Position numbers and translations under genes: made by a program. Below the pieces are notes generated by a model that was not told the origin of the DNA, did no database searches, and worked only from the letters and a program-made list of their open reading frames with translations. Below, in pieces: positions 37,425 through 52,400 of a DNA stretch of 64,000 nucleotides (position 1 is its first letter; each line of letters begins with the position of its first letter). This DNA comes from Pithys albifrons albifrons (taxonomy: Eukaryota > Chordata > Aves > Passeriformes > Thamnophilidae): the NCBI RefSeq assembly GCF_047495875.1, contig NC_092465.1, positions 11,850,660 to 11,914,659 of the forward strand. Reading direction: 5' to 3'.

Positions 37425-40400
37425 CTAGGAAAGAAAAAAGAACAGCAGGTCAGGAGACCCCAGACTCTTAGTCCAGAGGATATCTCTGCACTTTCAAGTG
37501 CTTTTTAAAGAGCTGGGTGAAAATTTTGTTTTAGTTTCCCCAAGTGGCTCACAAGATAGAAACTTTCTCATCCTGTTTTGTGGCACATGCTTGTACACAT
37601 AATGTACTTATGAATATGTGATATACCTTGAAACAAACCAGTTAGGTTGAGCTGGTTTCATTAAATCTTTTCTTGCAAACCTGGCCTTACTGGAGCATAT
37701 CTACCTTGGCTTTTTGCCCAGAAGATGCTTTTGGGAGAGTCAGTTTTGTGCTAGCCAGAAATAAGCCCCAGTTCATGCCTTCATAGCATCATCCCAGAAG
37801 CTTGATGGCCTGAATTCAGCTGCCCCTGCACCACAACCTCCCCATGTAAGCCTGACATCTCAGGTGTGCCACAGGCACCTGGCTTGGAAGGATTCCCCTT
37901 GGGGAAGCTGACTGCCCACTAGTCTAGTTGTTCCTGGTAACTCAACGTGTGTCTGGCATCGTGTCCAGGCTCCAAATCCAGCAGCCTGCCTAGAGCTGAG
38001 CTTCAGCAATGCTGTCACAGTGCAGGTCACATTATTTACTGCCACTTGTAGGTTTAGGGAGGGCCAGTGCTGCCCAGGGCAGCTCTGCTGAGGGCCACGC
38101 AGAGCATGGGCTGGGAGGCAGCTCAGAGTGGGCTGCCATCCTGCAGGGGCAGGGGGCTGTGCAGGGAAGCTGTGCCTCTAGGACAAGGACATCCAGAAGC
38201 ACCAGAAGCCTGTTTTAAAGCATTACCTCGGTTTTAAGAGCCAAGCCATACCTGTGCCATTGGTGCAGCCTCGGCAACAATGAGCACAAAGGTATTCCCC
38301 ACAGCCACGGTGAGCAGCCAGCCTGCCTGCAGCACCGACTTCATGCTGGCTGGAGACTGAAAAGAGAAGGGCCTGATCAGTGGGTATCACGCTGTGCCCT
38401 TCAGCCCTGGTTCACCCTGTGATGTCCTGCCCAGTGTAGGGGTCACTGGGCTCAGCCTAGGAGGAGATGGAGGGATTTCCTCTGTGCAGATCAGGTAATC
38501 TCTGTGGTTAATCTCAACAGCTGCATACAAGGAGCTTTCAAAACATGCATAGGAGGACACATGAAGAAGCAGGAGATGCTGTTGTTGCAGAGCTGAGTCC
38601 TGGTCATCCCCAACCTGCACCATCTGAAATGGTATGATCAGGAAGTCTAAGGAGCCACACAAGCCCTGCAGCTTGGAGTCTGGTGCCATTTGGCTGTACA
38701 CTTTTTGAAAAGAGACTGGATCTTGATGTTAAACTTCCTGCTGATGACAAATTTTTCACATCCCATTATAGATCACCCCACTGTATTAATCATCCTCATT
38801 AATAAACATCTGCACTTTACTTCAAGGATAAATTTGAGAAGCTTCAGCTTTTTGATCTTGTAATGTGTCAGTCTTCTCTTCCCATAAGCCTTCCCAAAAC
38901 AATGAAATCATCCCTTGCACTCTCATTACCCTTTGCTCCCTTGTTACAGACTCATGTGGGTTTAGACCCCTTCAGTCTCAGTTTAAAGCAGATTGCAAGT
39001 CCCCATGCCACTCTGTAGTCCTTGAGATACCTTTGTCTTTTTATCACTGAAAAATACTTATCACAAAATATTTCACTGGGAGAAAACCCTGATACTACAA
39101 TACTCTGAGCTTTCACATTAAAAGAAACTTCTATCCTGTTCTGTTCCATGTTCTCAGCTTTACCAGAAAAGGAGTTTTCCAAGTGTCATTAAGAACAGGT
39201 ATCTTCAGAATATGAATTAATCGAGCTTGAGGGCACCCAGCAAGGTGTGTTATAATCCCACTTTCAGCTGAAGCACGGATAACATTTTTAGTAAGTGACA
39301 TGTCAAAGGACATATGACAAGTCAATGACAGATGTAGGAATAAAACCTCTAATTGTAAGCCCCTCGTGGAGTACCTGAGAATAGGAGAAGGCCAGGCCTG
39401 TAATGGAAAACATCACCTCCCCAGCAGATATGAGTAAGTATTGTGGTAACTGCCAAGCCATATGGACATTGTTGGCTTTGATGTCTTCTGACTTCCATGT
39501 CTTAACAGCACCTTCAGAAATCTAGAAGAAAAATAAAGGCATATAATTAGTTACTGAAAGATCAGGTCTTTCTTAGCCTGGAGAATAACAGTGGATTTAC
39601 TAAAACAAAGTTGTAAGCAAAGGTGGAAGCAAAGCCTTGCCTTTGAAGCAGAACCATGGGTCTGACCGCTGCCATTTCCAAGCCTGTTGGTAATGGGCTG
39701 ACTCCTGCTGCACAAGGTAGAAGGAGCAGGGTGGAAGCATTCCAGGTCATTCATGTGCCACAAGAATTCCCTGAGTTATTGCAAACCAAAAAGTTACCTT
39801 TGGTGGCTGGGCTGGGAAAAGCCTGTATGGTACTTGTGCAGAGCCTGTGACCTGCTTCTGTCCCCAGGGCCAGAAGGAGGAGAGGATAAATGCTCACTGC
39901 ATCCATGTGGTCATTGCTCCCATTTTATCAGCACTGCACAACTTCTCTATGATATCAGTGACACACGTACAAATTCAGCTCAAGAATGCCAAAAGTAGCA
40001 AACCCAGCTCCATATCAGATGTGTTCAGATAAATATGGTGGTTGTATTCCTAATTATTTCTGTCTGCTTGCCCGGGTGTAATTTAATATTGCTTCTCATG
40101 CACAGAGGATCAGAGGCAGAGAGAGATTTGACCAGTAGCCAGAAAAACACTGGGTTGAAATTACTTCAGGCAGAAAGCCTTGTGTTTAAGGAGAGTACTT
40201 GGGAAAATACAAGGGATGTTTACAAGATGTACTTAATCACAAATCATTGCCAGGGAGGCAAATCAAGAGACTGTATTTTAGCAGGCTAAAAGGGATGAGA
40301 GGAGAGCTGTGCATTGCTCTTTAGCCCATAAAGAAATGTCACAAGCCCCACACTATAACTGCACACTGAGGAAGGCTGGGTAGAAGGCAGCATCCCCATG

Positions 40401-43400
40401 ATTTAAGTATCACAGTTCAGCTACATTAGCAGACTAATATATTGTATTCTTAGTTCTTCTATATGGCACTTGTGGCAGAGGATCAGGGCTCAGTACAAAT
40501 CACTGCAATGATTAAAAGTGGTCCTGGTCTGGAGCAAACCAACTCTCTACACAGAAGGCAGAAACCACAGACAGAGAGAGATGAAAAAACAGAGGGTCAA
40601 AAAGATTAAAGGACTAGCACAGAGTTCAGAAGGGCTGAGGGGCTGAGGCACAGAGCTATCCTGAGCAGCCATGGCTACAGCAGAGACTTTTGCAGATGGG
40701 ACCACAAACAGGAATCCTTGGCCACCATGATGCTGGACACATCTGCCTCATCTGGCCCTGACTCAGTTGTGTTACAAGAGGCTTTGGGGCAATTTTTTTT
40801 AATGTAATAATTTTCATGCAACTTCTCTGCTTGGCCTGTCATCTGGTGAAAGAGGCTTGCAGCCATGGAAGAAGGGTCTGGCCAACATCACTTCAAGTGT
40901 GTGTGTGTTTTATGTACATAAATCTCTGCACTCACAGATGGCAGCATCTGCTTGTTCCCTCCAGGGCTGTACATCCCACTCCAGCTACTGGAATTAAAAA
41001 AGAGAATTGCCAGGTGCTTTACAGCTATATTTTTTCACTTACATATTTGGACTCTGCAGACATGAACAGCTCCCATTAATTGCCCAACAGGGAGATGCTA
41101 CTGCCAGGGAGTAGCTGACAACACTTTGCTCTGCTCATCACAACACAGTAGTCAAAGTCTCAGCGGGCAGCTTAGCAGTGTGTCCTGTCAGACCTGGTTT
41201 GCCTGTGTGCCTGTGCAGTGGAAAGGTTAAAATGGGAACTAAGCTGATCACGTTCATCTCCGTGGCTCCAGCCACCTGGACCAGGGTTGGAGCAGCGTGC
41301 CTGAGAGGCTGGCAGGTAGGGAAAGGAATCCACCCTCTCAGCAGTGCTCACACCCCATCAGGGCTAGGCTGCTCAGGAAACCAAGCTTTGACTTTACACT
41401 GGGCTCCAAATGAGCTGCACAGAGAATGAGAGGAGGAAACACAGATGTACAACCTCATCAACCTACTCTCCCAACACTTTGTCCCTCTTCCACTATCCAT
41501 AATCTACAAATCACTGGAAAATCAGCCTTTAGTTCAGTAAGGTAAATGTGAGGATATAGCAGACTGTTTCCTGAGGTTTTTGAGTGTGAGGTACCTCCAG
41601 GTACAGTATTTTAAAGCTGATGAGTAAAGTCAACTCCTGGCAGATGATAATAGCTCTTTGCAGTGTGCTGGGTCAATGTTAACTGCTCAAAGATGGCATG
41701 AGACCACGCACAAACCACAGAACACATGATTTTCCAGGGTGGATTTCTATCAAGGAAGAGATTGTACTTCAGATGGCTACTGCCCAGGCCTCAGAGTGAG
41801 AAAGCAAATGAGAGTCACCAACACAAGAACAAAAGCACTGCCAGAGACTAGAACAGGATTGCGTTACCATCACAGGAACACTTACGTTAGTTATGACAAT
41901 GGTGTATGAGGCACCGAAGTCGAGCAGCCCCAGCTCCAGGGGGAACTCTCCTGTTTCAGTTATGCATTTTCCATTATTATATCTAGATGAAAGGACGAAG
42001 GACAGTATTTCCCAGTTAGTTCCACAGACAAAGAACAGAGAGCAGAGTTATCAAACATGGTCTCAAAACGGTGCAGGGAGGATGCAAGATGGAGCAACAT
42101 TTATGTCAGGTGTTCACTAGAGTTCTTGCCATCTTTTCCTTCCAGTAACATTTAGTCATTCACTGCAGTTTACCTAATGATCTGGGCTGTTGTGAACATT
42201 TTAAAATGGTTTCTGCTTCTTCTTAGCACTGATTTATTTTATTCTTCTACCCCTCAGGTTTATTTTCCTTCCAAACTTTACTCCATTCCTTCAGGAACTG
42301 TGGGCCAGAAAAACGGTCTGCAGGAAATCAGAGATATGTACCCAGAAGCCACTTTGTTTCCTTTCAATAGAGCAAATTAGCCTTCATGTTTGTTCTTCTG
42401 ATTCTGGATGTGTGAGATGGCACAGAGGCTCAGCAGCATTGCCACAATGGCTGCTGCATCCTACTAAATTGCAGCAATAAATATTTTGGATGGAGCTGAT
42501 GCAGAGAAAAGCCATGAAGCTTGTTTTGAAACATTCAAAATGCTAGAAATACCCTACAAGAGCCAAGTCCAGTGCTGCCAAACCAAGGCCATATGGAGCC
42601 CCTAACAAGCCCAGCCTGCAAAGCCATGTAATGCTGATGTTACCAGCCCACATACCAACACTTTGTGAATTGGCCTTTCCCTGAGAGCACTCTACCACTA
42701 AGAGCCCATGACTGAGAGAACATCAAAATAAAGCAGGACCCAAATGGCAGAGGGAACCTCACCATGTTCCACCTTACTCTGTTAACAGATGTACAGGAAT
42801 TACCAGTCTCTTCCCTCCAGGCTCTCCCATAATGTTAATAAAAGCTCCTGCACACACACACGTGGCCCAGAGCACCTGCTCTGCATAGAGCTGATAGTTC
42901 TGCTTTTTTACAAACATCTGCCCCCACAACTAAATGCCAAGACAACAGCAGTGCAGGTTTTGCTATTAGCCTGAGAAAAGCCTCACTTCATCCAAGGAAA
43001 GGTCTCAGCAAGGACCTTCAGCACAGCAAGGGAAACTTACATGTCCCTCTCCAGCAGTGAGTACTCAGAAGCACTGTAGTTTTCCTGAACAGCAATGAAC
43101 CTTTTCCTGTCAATGGTGAGGTTGACATCTTGGCTCAAACCATTAATGAATCTGCAAAGACACCATATTTCATTGAGCTGTCAGATAGGACAGGAGAACC
43201 ATAATAGCAGACACTTCAGTAGTGTTCTCCCTCTCCTAAAGCTTTCAAGTCATTTCATAAGGTTATTACATTCTCTCCTGCGAGTTGCCAAAATGTTTGC
43301 CTAATTCATTGCCCATTTTTTAATATAGGAGCATAAGTTTCCCTGTTGTGTAATTTTACTCTCTTACTCTCTCCCCTGTGGAAAGTGAGCCTCACTTTTT

Positions 43401-46400
43401 GTGGGTTAGAACTCCAGGCAATCCCTTCTCAGAGACCTTCAAGGATTGCAGCAAATCCAGAGGAGGCCAGGAAGGTGATCAGAGGGTTGAAGCACCTCTA
43501 CTATGATGACAGGCTGGGGGAGTTGAGGTTGTTGAGCATGGAGAGGACAAAGCTCCAGGGAGACCTTACAGCACCTCACAGTAACTAAAGGGGCTAAAAA
43601 AGTGCTGAAGAGTCACTTTTTATAAGGGCATGGAGCGACAGAACAGGAGGCAACAGCTTTAAACTGAAAGACGGTAGGTTTAGATTCTATTAGACTTTAG
43701 GAATTATCTCTTCATTATGAGTGGTGAGACATTGGAATAGGTTGCCCGTAGAAGCTGTGGATGCCTCATGCCTGGAAATATCCAGGTTGGATAGGGCTTG
43801 GAGCAACTGGTGTAGTGGAAGGTGTTGCTTCCCATGGCAGGGGAGTTTGAACAAGATGATCTTTAAGGTCCAGCCATTCCATGATGATTGCTTTGTGGCT
43901 GTTTGAGAGGGCAGAGCCTCAGCCCACCACAGGAAACTATACAGGTGTGTATCCTGATGAGCACATGCGGGATGCTGTCAACAAGCTTACACCAGTGGGA
44001 AAGAGTTTTATAGCACAATCAGATATTTTCATTGAAACAAAAACTTACATAGGAATGTTTTGTGGTGGGGGTTTTTGTTGGCTGGTTTTGGTTTTTTTTT
44101 TTTACTTGGTGCCTTTTTTTTTTTGTATTACACAAGAGAGAGTTTCTTTTTGACAACTCAAAAATTGTTAGCAAAACCATATTATTTTCATTGGACCCAT
44201 GTTTTAAAATATTTCAGTTTTCAATTCCTAAAATGGGGGTGTAATCCCTAAAGATAGTCAGGTGCTTAATGAAAATAACTTTTCAGTGGAAAAGTAGTTT
44301 TTTCTTCCTCTTTACAAATTGCTAAAGGGAAAGTTTGGGGATTTTATCAAAATCTCCACAAGAAAATGTAAAACATTCTTGACTGAAAATATTGGTTAAG
44401 TCTCTAAGGTGGTGTTTAGTCAGTAGAAGCCTTCACAAGCACAGGTCTGTGAAGAGATCTTGTTCTCCTGCTTTGTCAACACAGGCTTTCAGATAACAGG
44501 GTTGGACATTGTGTTTGAGATTTCTTTTATTTGGTTGTTTTTTAGCTTTGTTTTTGTCGTGGTTTTTTGGTTTCGTTCTGCTTTTTAATTTCTTCTTGCC
44601 CAAATCCTCCAGAAAGTCCAGCTGGAATAATTTTTTTTTTTTTTTGCAAATTTGCTTCTGTACTTCATCAGCTGGCACAAACTGGCACAGGAGTGTTCAT
44701 GGACTACATGGACTGGCTCACATTAGGAGAGCAGACTTGCTGCTTGAGCAGAGTGCAAAGCCCAGCTAAATTGTTTGCAAGGATGTGAAACTGTTGCTGT
44801 ATCCAATTTAGGAGGCATTTGGGCCTGAGACTGGGTCAGAATGTCACAGGTTGGCCAGTTTGCAGAGAACATGGCAATGGCTCTTGTCCAAGTTGCTCCT
44901 TCCCTTTCTTTCCCATCAAGGTGGGACAAAGTGAGATGAATTTGCCACTTTTCCAAGGAAGGAGATCTTTTATGTTGCCATCTCAGCACAGCCCATCCTA
45001 GGCAGCAGTAACGCTGAGCTCTGCATGGCATGTGTGGGAGGTGACACTCTGTCAAGCCTCCACAGCTGACACCCGAGTCTTGCTTGAGAAGTGTGGACTA
45101 GATTCCAACCTGAGAACATCTGGGTTATGTTACAGACAGTTTGCATTAGACAAAAGCACTTTCCCTCACCCAACCACCTTCAAATCCTCAAAAAACCCCA
45201 TTCCTACCTAACAGCTGCCAAACCATTTTCTGGCTTTGCTTCCAAGTCCGTAATCTAAAGAGGAGGAGAAAAAAAACCATCAAAAACATTTATTAATGCT
45301 GCCTTTCAACAATGTGGGACAGAAAATAATAGTGCTGTAGAGTTTCACATGTACTCAAAGCCTGTGGAAATCAACTGGACTCTCACATAAGCTTTACATC
45401 AGGCCACAGATGGGAAGTCCTGGGACAATGAAGCCAGGGGCAAAATTTCATCTCCACCAAAGGCTTAAGATGAGATCATATCTTTTATTCTCATCTATTT
45501 CTGTAACAAAGGCTACAGAGTTTCAGTCAGTCTCCCTTCTACTGAAGCATGTAACACCCTCAAAAAAAGTATTTGTTTTGATCTGGAGATAGCAAGAAAG
45601 CATTACGTGCATTACCATCTTTTAGACACAAGTAAACTTGTGTGCCTTACTCCTATGAAACCTCCAACTGTCCAGCTCTCAGACCCTGAGTCTTGTCATA
45701 CTCATGGATTTCACAGAAGTCTAAAGCCAAGAGGAACTGCTGGGTTACTATACTGATCATGTATCACTCATACTTTCCCTGACCCTCAGTACTCAAGAGG
45801 TTAAACTGCCGAATGGTGCAGGCAGAGAGAAGGAGAGACCAAGGTACACTGAGCCTGTTTGTGCTCACAGTCTCTTCAGACAAATCCCTGAAATGGCCAC
45901 TTGGATGGGCACAATTGGGAGTGAGAGCATCTCCGGGAGATCACAGCTAGAGCAGCAGCTCCACGGTTAACATGATCAACATTCCTTTGAAGAAACCCTA
46001 TTTGGTGTACAATGCTGAAAAAAACACAGAAAGACACAGCCCTGCCCTGTAGGTTGTATGTACCACAAAAAAAAGAAAGGCTCTTGGCTGGTAGAAATCC
46101 AGGGTTGTGCCATGTTCACTTAAGCTGGCAGGGCAGTTTCAATTTGCACTGCCCACAGATGGAACTCAGGCAAGCCAAAACAGATTGATTCTGCCTTCAG
46201 AAACTGGCTTTCTCTAAAAATTTTCTGGCCCTTTCTCCACACTTTCTTCATGCTAAACCCTGAGCTTCTGAGACCAAGGATCGAGAATTTCAGTGTATCT
46301 ATGAAATGTCTATTATACTTCAGTGTGATATGCTACCCACAAATAACATATCCCTTAAATAATAAATAGCCACGGTGAATAATAAATGTCAGAGTAATAA

Positions 46401-49400
46401 ATAATAAACAGCAACATCATTTTTTTTCGATGGGAGACACATGGGGATGAACACTAATTCATTGCAGACAGGCCAGCCAAATTATTACTCATTTTCACTG
46501 GTAATCCCCAGAGCTCTCAAATTCATTTCCTGCCTACTCAACAGCCCACAAAGGAGAAGAAACCAATTTCAGGTTGGATCCTTCCAGGAAAGCAATCCCA
46601 CCTGAGTGAGTGGGCCAAACCCAGCAGTGAGGGAGTTACTCCAGGGCAAGCCCTGCAACACAGCAGTGATGCTGGCACTGCTTTCCTTGTGCTGCAATGC
46701 TGAAAAAATGAGTATCATTTACCACACTATCTTCCACATATCCCTTATCTACAGCTGTGAATGACATGTCAGTAGCACCCCCCAAAAGCATGTCTGGTTC
46801 CCAGCACACGGGAGCCTGCCAGTGCCAGGGTGGGCATTAATTTAAGCACAGGCTACATAGCTAGGGCAGCATAGATGTACTGAACCTCAGAGATTGCTCT
46901 GCTTCAGCCTATCACAGCCTTTCACTTCTTAAAGACTGTATGAAAATCACTGTACAAGTATCCGTTTCTTAAGGCAACAGTACTCAGTCATCAAGGTCAC
47001 AGGGAAACTTGACAGCATTGTGTGACAATGAGCCCCAGGCCCCAAACCATAAAACAGCAAAACCCCTCAATGTTACGACAAAATAAATCCTTAAAACTCA
47101 TTTTTAAAAACAGTTATGTGATCTCTACTATACAACATTGAATGTTTTATATGGCAGCCTTGAAAGGTAGGAGGCAGAACTGCAAAGAGAATGGGTATTT
47201 TAGCATGAGGACAGATTCTAATGACATTTACACACCTGCCACAGTGTGCAATAACACCATTCATTTCAGGAGAGCTTATTAGGATACAGCTACACATAAA
47301 AGGTATCAGAATCTGCCCTATACATCCCATATGCCCTTCTCTTATTGTTGCAGCAAGATGCAAAAGTCCAAATGCAGCCAGCTCTGCTGCAGAGCCTGAA
47401 ATGAGTTTAATCATTTATTCTGTTCAGCAAAACAAATGGGCCTTCTGTGCATTTTCACTAAAGACTTGCAATAACTAAACCAGGAATCATTCCTCTGATG
47501 CTTTTATTCCATGGCCAGCCCTAGAGCCTCTTTAACATCTTTGCTTTATAGAACCATCTTTGGGGGGAAATTTCTGGCTGTTTTCCCCAGCTTTCTCAAG
47601 CTCTGCTGCCTTGCAGGCATGACTCTGCTCTCCCACTGCAGCATTCAGTGGATTAAAGTGTGCCCAGAAACTCTCAGATGCCACAACGCCTCTATTAATC
47701 AACCAGTAGCAGCGTGTACAGATCCAGTGCCACGAGCTAAGAAGTCAGGTTTAGAGCATCTGAGAGCAATCAGACAGACGTTGCAACTGAGCAAATGAAT
47801 TAATGAGCCTATTAGCCCATTGTAGCATCACAGCCATTGAATTAATACTGTATTTACACTTCACTCCCACACTCACTAAGCGGCTTGATAGGCTTCCTTC
47901 TGCCTCAAAAACAATTAAGCTGTATACTGATTTTTCCTTCACGGTGTAGTTGAAAGCAAGATTCAATCCTTGATGTTGCAGGGTGAAGAGAAGGCTCTGT
48001 TGCTCTCCATTCAATATTAATTTTGAGTACTCAGCTGGGTTCTGTGGAAGAGAAGAAAATAAACTTGGTTACACTTTCTTCAGATGAGAAAAGATCTTTC
48101 TTTTTCCACTATGTGCAACACTAATGCCTCTTCAAGGGAGCTTCAAACCCTGTTATCCTTTGTTCCTAATTACAGGTGAATATAAGGTGTACCCATTGCC
48201 ACAAAGTATGTGTCCAAATGTTCAATTTCTGTCTCATATACTAGAGACAATACATCCCATTTGTAAAACTATTCCCCCGCACTTCTAAGGTGATGAAAGA
48301 GAGCAAGTTTTTGTATTGGTAGGCTTTATCAGAAAATGCCTGAAAAAAAGCCCCATCCTTTCTTTTGTGGATGCAAGTCAGGCCTTTCAGCCCCAAATAT
48401 ATGCTTACCTGAAAAGCCTCCATGGGCTGCTGAAATAGGTCCTTGTCTTGGATTGTCACTCGAACAGGGTTCTTTGCCAAATTCAGGACCCGAATTAAAC
48501 TTTCTTCTGGGACAAGTCGAGGCATATCAGTCTCCTAATTAAAGTAAAAGGCTTTAAGTGCCATCTGTATGCTTTATTAGCACTTTAATATCTCTTCATT
48601 TTTAGCCATAATAGTCTTCCTCTCTATAATGACACTTTTCCATCCCTTCCTGATCAGAAGTTGCACTCAGAGAAAACTGAACATAAATCTTATTTAGAGA
48701 GGTTTCTTCATAGTAGCTCAATGGCCAACCCATCATTCCTCCCAAAAATTGCTCTTCACACCCCTAAGCATACAGACTACACACCTACTGGGTAGGTAGA
48801 ACAATGTCACAGCTTTCATCATACAGCTCCCTGATGCCTGGATTTAACTAACTGCCACACCAGAATGGAAAGAATTGTGCTTAGCTTTCAAAAGCAGTGA
48901 CCAGAATAATTATTTCCCACTGCAGTCAGTGACTGGGAAAAGCAGTTTTGAAAATCCCAGTCCAGCTCCATGTCTGTAATCGCTGCTTTTGCATTACTTG
49001 ACACCATGCTATCAAACTGCTGACTGCAAAGATCTTATTCCCTGTTTTCTGAGAAAGGAAAGATGATGCCTCCAGGACAGAGATACCTTTTTCTGTCAGG
49101 AATACTTTCCTAGAAAGAGTACATCAATCAGTGTCAGACTTGTACTACCTGCAGTGCTAATTTTTTTTTAACTGCTCTTTTTTTCTCCCTTTATTTTCAA
49201 GTAGCTACCAGCAACACTGCAGAGCTATTCGTTTTTTCTCTATCTTATCATATAATTTGGGTATTGCAGGCAGTGCATTTGGGATCTAACATGGTGGGGA
49301 GACACACCACCAGAGAAGACAGAGTGAGCTGATTTCCCTGTATCCACACGATGCTCCACGCTAATGGGCCTGCTAATGTTATCTAGCAAATTCTATTACT

Positions 49401-52400
49401 GTGGCTTTTTGCTTCTCCTATCCACATCCAAGTGAAGGTGGGCCATTTTATCCTCTTTGCTACAACTTAAAGGGTAAAATTTGTGCCTTCAGGGTAAAAT
49501 TTTCATCCACAGGTAGAGAGAAACCTCTAACTCACTTTGCATCTACCCAGGGGAGGCACCCACAGCCAGAGCAAACGTCAGTGCTGAGCCAGAGCTGCTG
49601 GTGGTGGCAATGAGAGCATTTCTTTGCTCACATAAAATATCAGAAAAAAGACCTGAACCCACAAAGCCTCTGGAAGACTCATTAGTGGATTCACCTGAGG
49701 AACCAGCAGATGTTAATCCAGGGCTGTATGCCAGCCATGCTAACAGAACATTTTAAGCATACATGAAAGCTTTAAAAATTGATCCTATTGTAACTTTCAA
49801 GAGACAAAGGTCAGCCAAAGTCTGCACAATGCTGGTCATGGGCCAGAAACAAACACCACAGATCTGCAGGAGCTAACAAGGAATTTAAAAGAGATTTGCT
49901 GCCGTCCTGTCTGGGGATGCCCAGCAGTCCTGATACCGGTGGCTGCAATCACCTGCCTCACTGGAGAAACAATTCAGCTTGTAAGAATGCACATCCCAAC
50001 CATAACCTATCAAAGTATTAAATTACAAAACCAAACCCAATACACACACACACAAAAGACCCCAAACAGAAACATATAGGCAAGGTATAGTAAGAAATAG
50101 GAGAGAGAACAGACTACCTTTTGGGAATTAATCACTAGCATTAATTAGATGTCTGTCAAGCACTTTGACGATGGAAATCTAGAATATAGATCAATATAGA
50201 TGACCAGCACAGCAAAACTGCAAAGACTAGAAAGAAAGACACAGAGATAAAGAGAGGGAAAAGTAGACAAGGTAAGAATTATCATTAGCAACTGGATCAG
50301 TATGCTCAATTGTAAAGAAAACATTACAAATTAGGATCAAGGAACATAATGGTTAAAAGGATTATCTAACAGATATTGATAAAAACACCCTGGGGAAAGA
50401 AAGTAATTCTGAAGAATCCCTTGCACTTTACTTACATTTATTTTGATTTCTATAACAGCTGCAAGTCCAAATGCCAGCCCTGCAAGGATCATACCTGTTG
50501 CCATTTTCCTAATAGGTCTATGGAGCAAATGAAAGAGGTGCCATTAAGGGAAAAAAGTAATTTAAAGTAGAGAATACCATCCCTCAGAGCCAAAGATGTG
50601 CCAAAACTATGTAATAAACTGTCCAACAGGTGGCACTGGGGATGACAGGCTGTTTAAATTGCCAATCATTTAACTTAAAACTATCTTATTATTCTGTATG
50701 AGGCCAGCACTGAGGCCAATTAAAAATGATATGCCATGAAAAAAAGATCCTTCCTTGAAAGTTTCATATTATCTTTTTCCCAGCTCTTCTAGTGAGAATA
50801 GCTCATGGCATTACGTTAATTCATGATATTGGAAGGAGCACTAGAAATTATGTATCTTCAAATCCCTTTTGGGAAAGGCAAAAGAAAAGTAGCATCTATT
50901 TAGCAGTGGGAATGAGGAGCAGAAAAATGTGTAGTTTGTGTCATCAATGTTTCTGACCATCTGGGGCATCATTCTGGGTTACGTCTCATGCCAGTACATT
51001 TACATTTCTAGAAAATAAAGAGCTTGCTTCTAAACTCAAGACAAAACTAGTGCAACTCTACCACAGTTACATGAGACAATCTGATAAAAAGCAGAATAAA
51101 ACAGGTCCAGAAGAGCATGTCTAAACAAAGTATTGAGTTGTAGAGATTTGAAACAAATACAGTTGTAGATTCAGTGGTCTCCAGTCTTTGTAATGGTCTT
51201 TAGTCCTGGCATTCAGTCCTGATCGGTGCTGAAGTCTGAGCTGTTGGGTGAACCACTCTGTGAACTGGTCATCAGGGGGGAAGTTTTCTGTCAAATCAGC
51301 ACACAGTCCAGGCCATGGGTTCACACTGAGACAGCAGGGAGAAGCACAGCCTCTGAGGTGTGTCCTCTAAGTGGCACCATGGCCCAGCTGGACAATGTCT
51401 TGGATATGTTTTCAGGTGCAAGTAATTCACCATGATGGGAAAGGATCAGCAGGGTGAAGGGGTGGCCTTCTGAGGCTCCTTCCATCCCCATTTTATGTGG
51501 TTTTGCCTGTGCAGCATTTTAGTTTAGATTAGGAACTTGGCTTTTTAAGCCAGTCTCTCCACTCATCATCCCTTCCCACACTGCGGTTCACATGGAGAAG
51601 TGGTGCTGGAGCATGGAAACTTAGTTCCTTTCATCTGAACCTGCACTGGCAAAGGCAGTCTTTGAGTGCTCATAACACACTCCCAGCACTACAGGGCATC
51701 AGTCCATAGAGGCAGAATACAGATACTCAGAAGTAAAATCACCCAAAATGCACAGAATGGGTCTCAGAAACAACCTGGAGGTCTGCTGCTATTACACTGC
51801 ACTTCCTGATAACACACACTAGGGATAAAGGGCTTGAGTCATATGGAAATCCCCTTATGCACTCACCGACTCAGATCCTAGTATGGAATCTGCTTTCACA
51901 ACAGCACATGTAGCCCACATGAAATCATGAATTTGGCCACACAGGAACCTTTCAGGGAGGTAATTATTTGGGCATGATATAGGAAACAAGGTGAAGAACA
52001 TGTTGATCAAATTCAAAGTGAGACTATTCATATCTGCTTTGGGGGAAAATCTGTACCGAGAAGAATCCAACATCACTGAATTTTCTTCTCTGGAATTTCC
52101 AGCATCTATGGAAGAGGGCAATGCTGTCTCTTGTACTAGACCCAAGTACTGGGAAGCATGAATGGAAATTTGTGTTTCTCCTCCTTAGAAGCTATTCTGC
52201 ACTCTTGCTGCAAAAGCAAAAAGCACTGAGGCACCTGTACTGTCCCCAATACTTACGTGAAATTAAATTTGCACATGTCTATCAGGGGGTAGAGCCCGAG
52301 GTCAAAAAGTGGGATGAAGACAAGAATAAGAAGTGGATTTAAGAACTGCAATACAAAAGAAGGGGACTTTAGTGACTAGAAAGCAACTTTCATTAATTAA

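Larger units (their letters stand above)
43152..45207 (-). other. SLC15A2 intron with antisense CR1 and T-rich tracts
   Basis: Carries the CR1 3' segment at about 43445-43890 and two T/G-rich low-complexity tracts at about 44058-44125 and 44510-44646. On the transcribed (minus) strand these read as A/C-rich. Confidence 0.6.

Noticed and set aside
43721..43906. 61-codon open frame with RHWNRLP-like start
   Set aside because: Known spurious translation of the CR1 3' region, not a gene.
51855..52145. 96-codon minus-strand open frame beside the TM8 exon
   Set aside because: It lies entirely in the intron, has no phase-compatible splice sites with neighbours, and its sequence has no counterpart in PEPT proteins.
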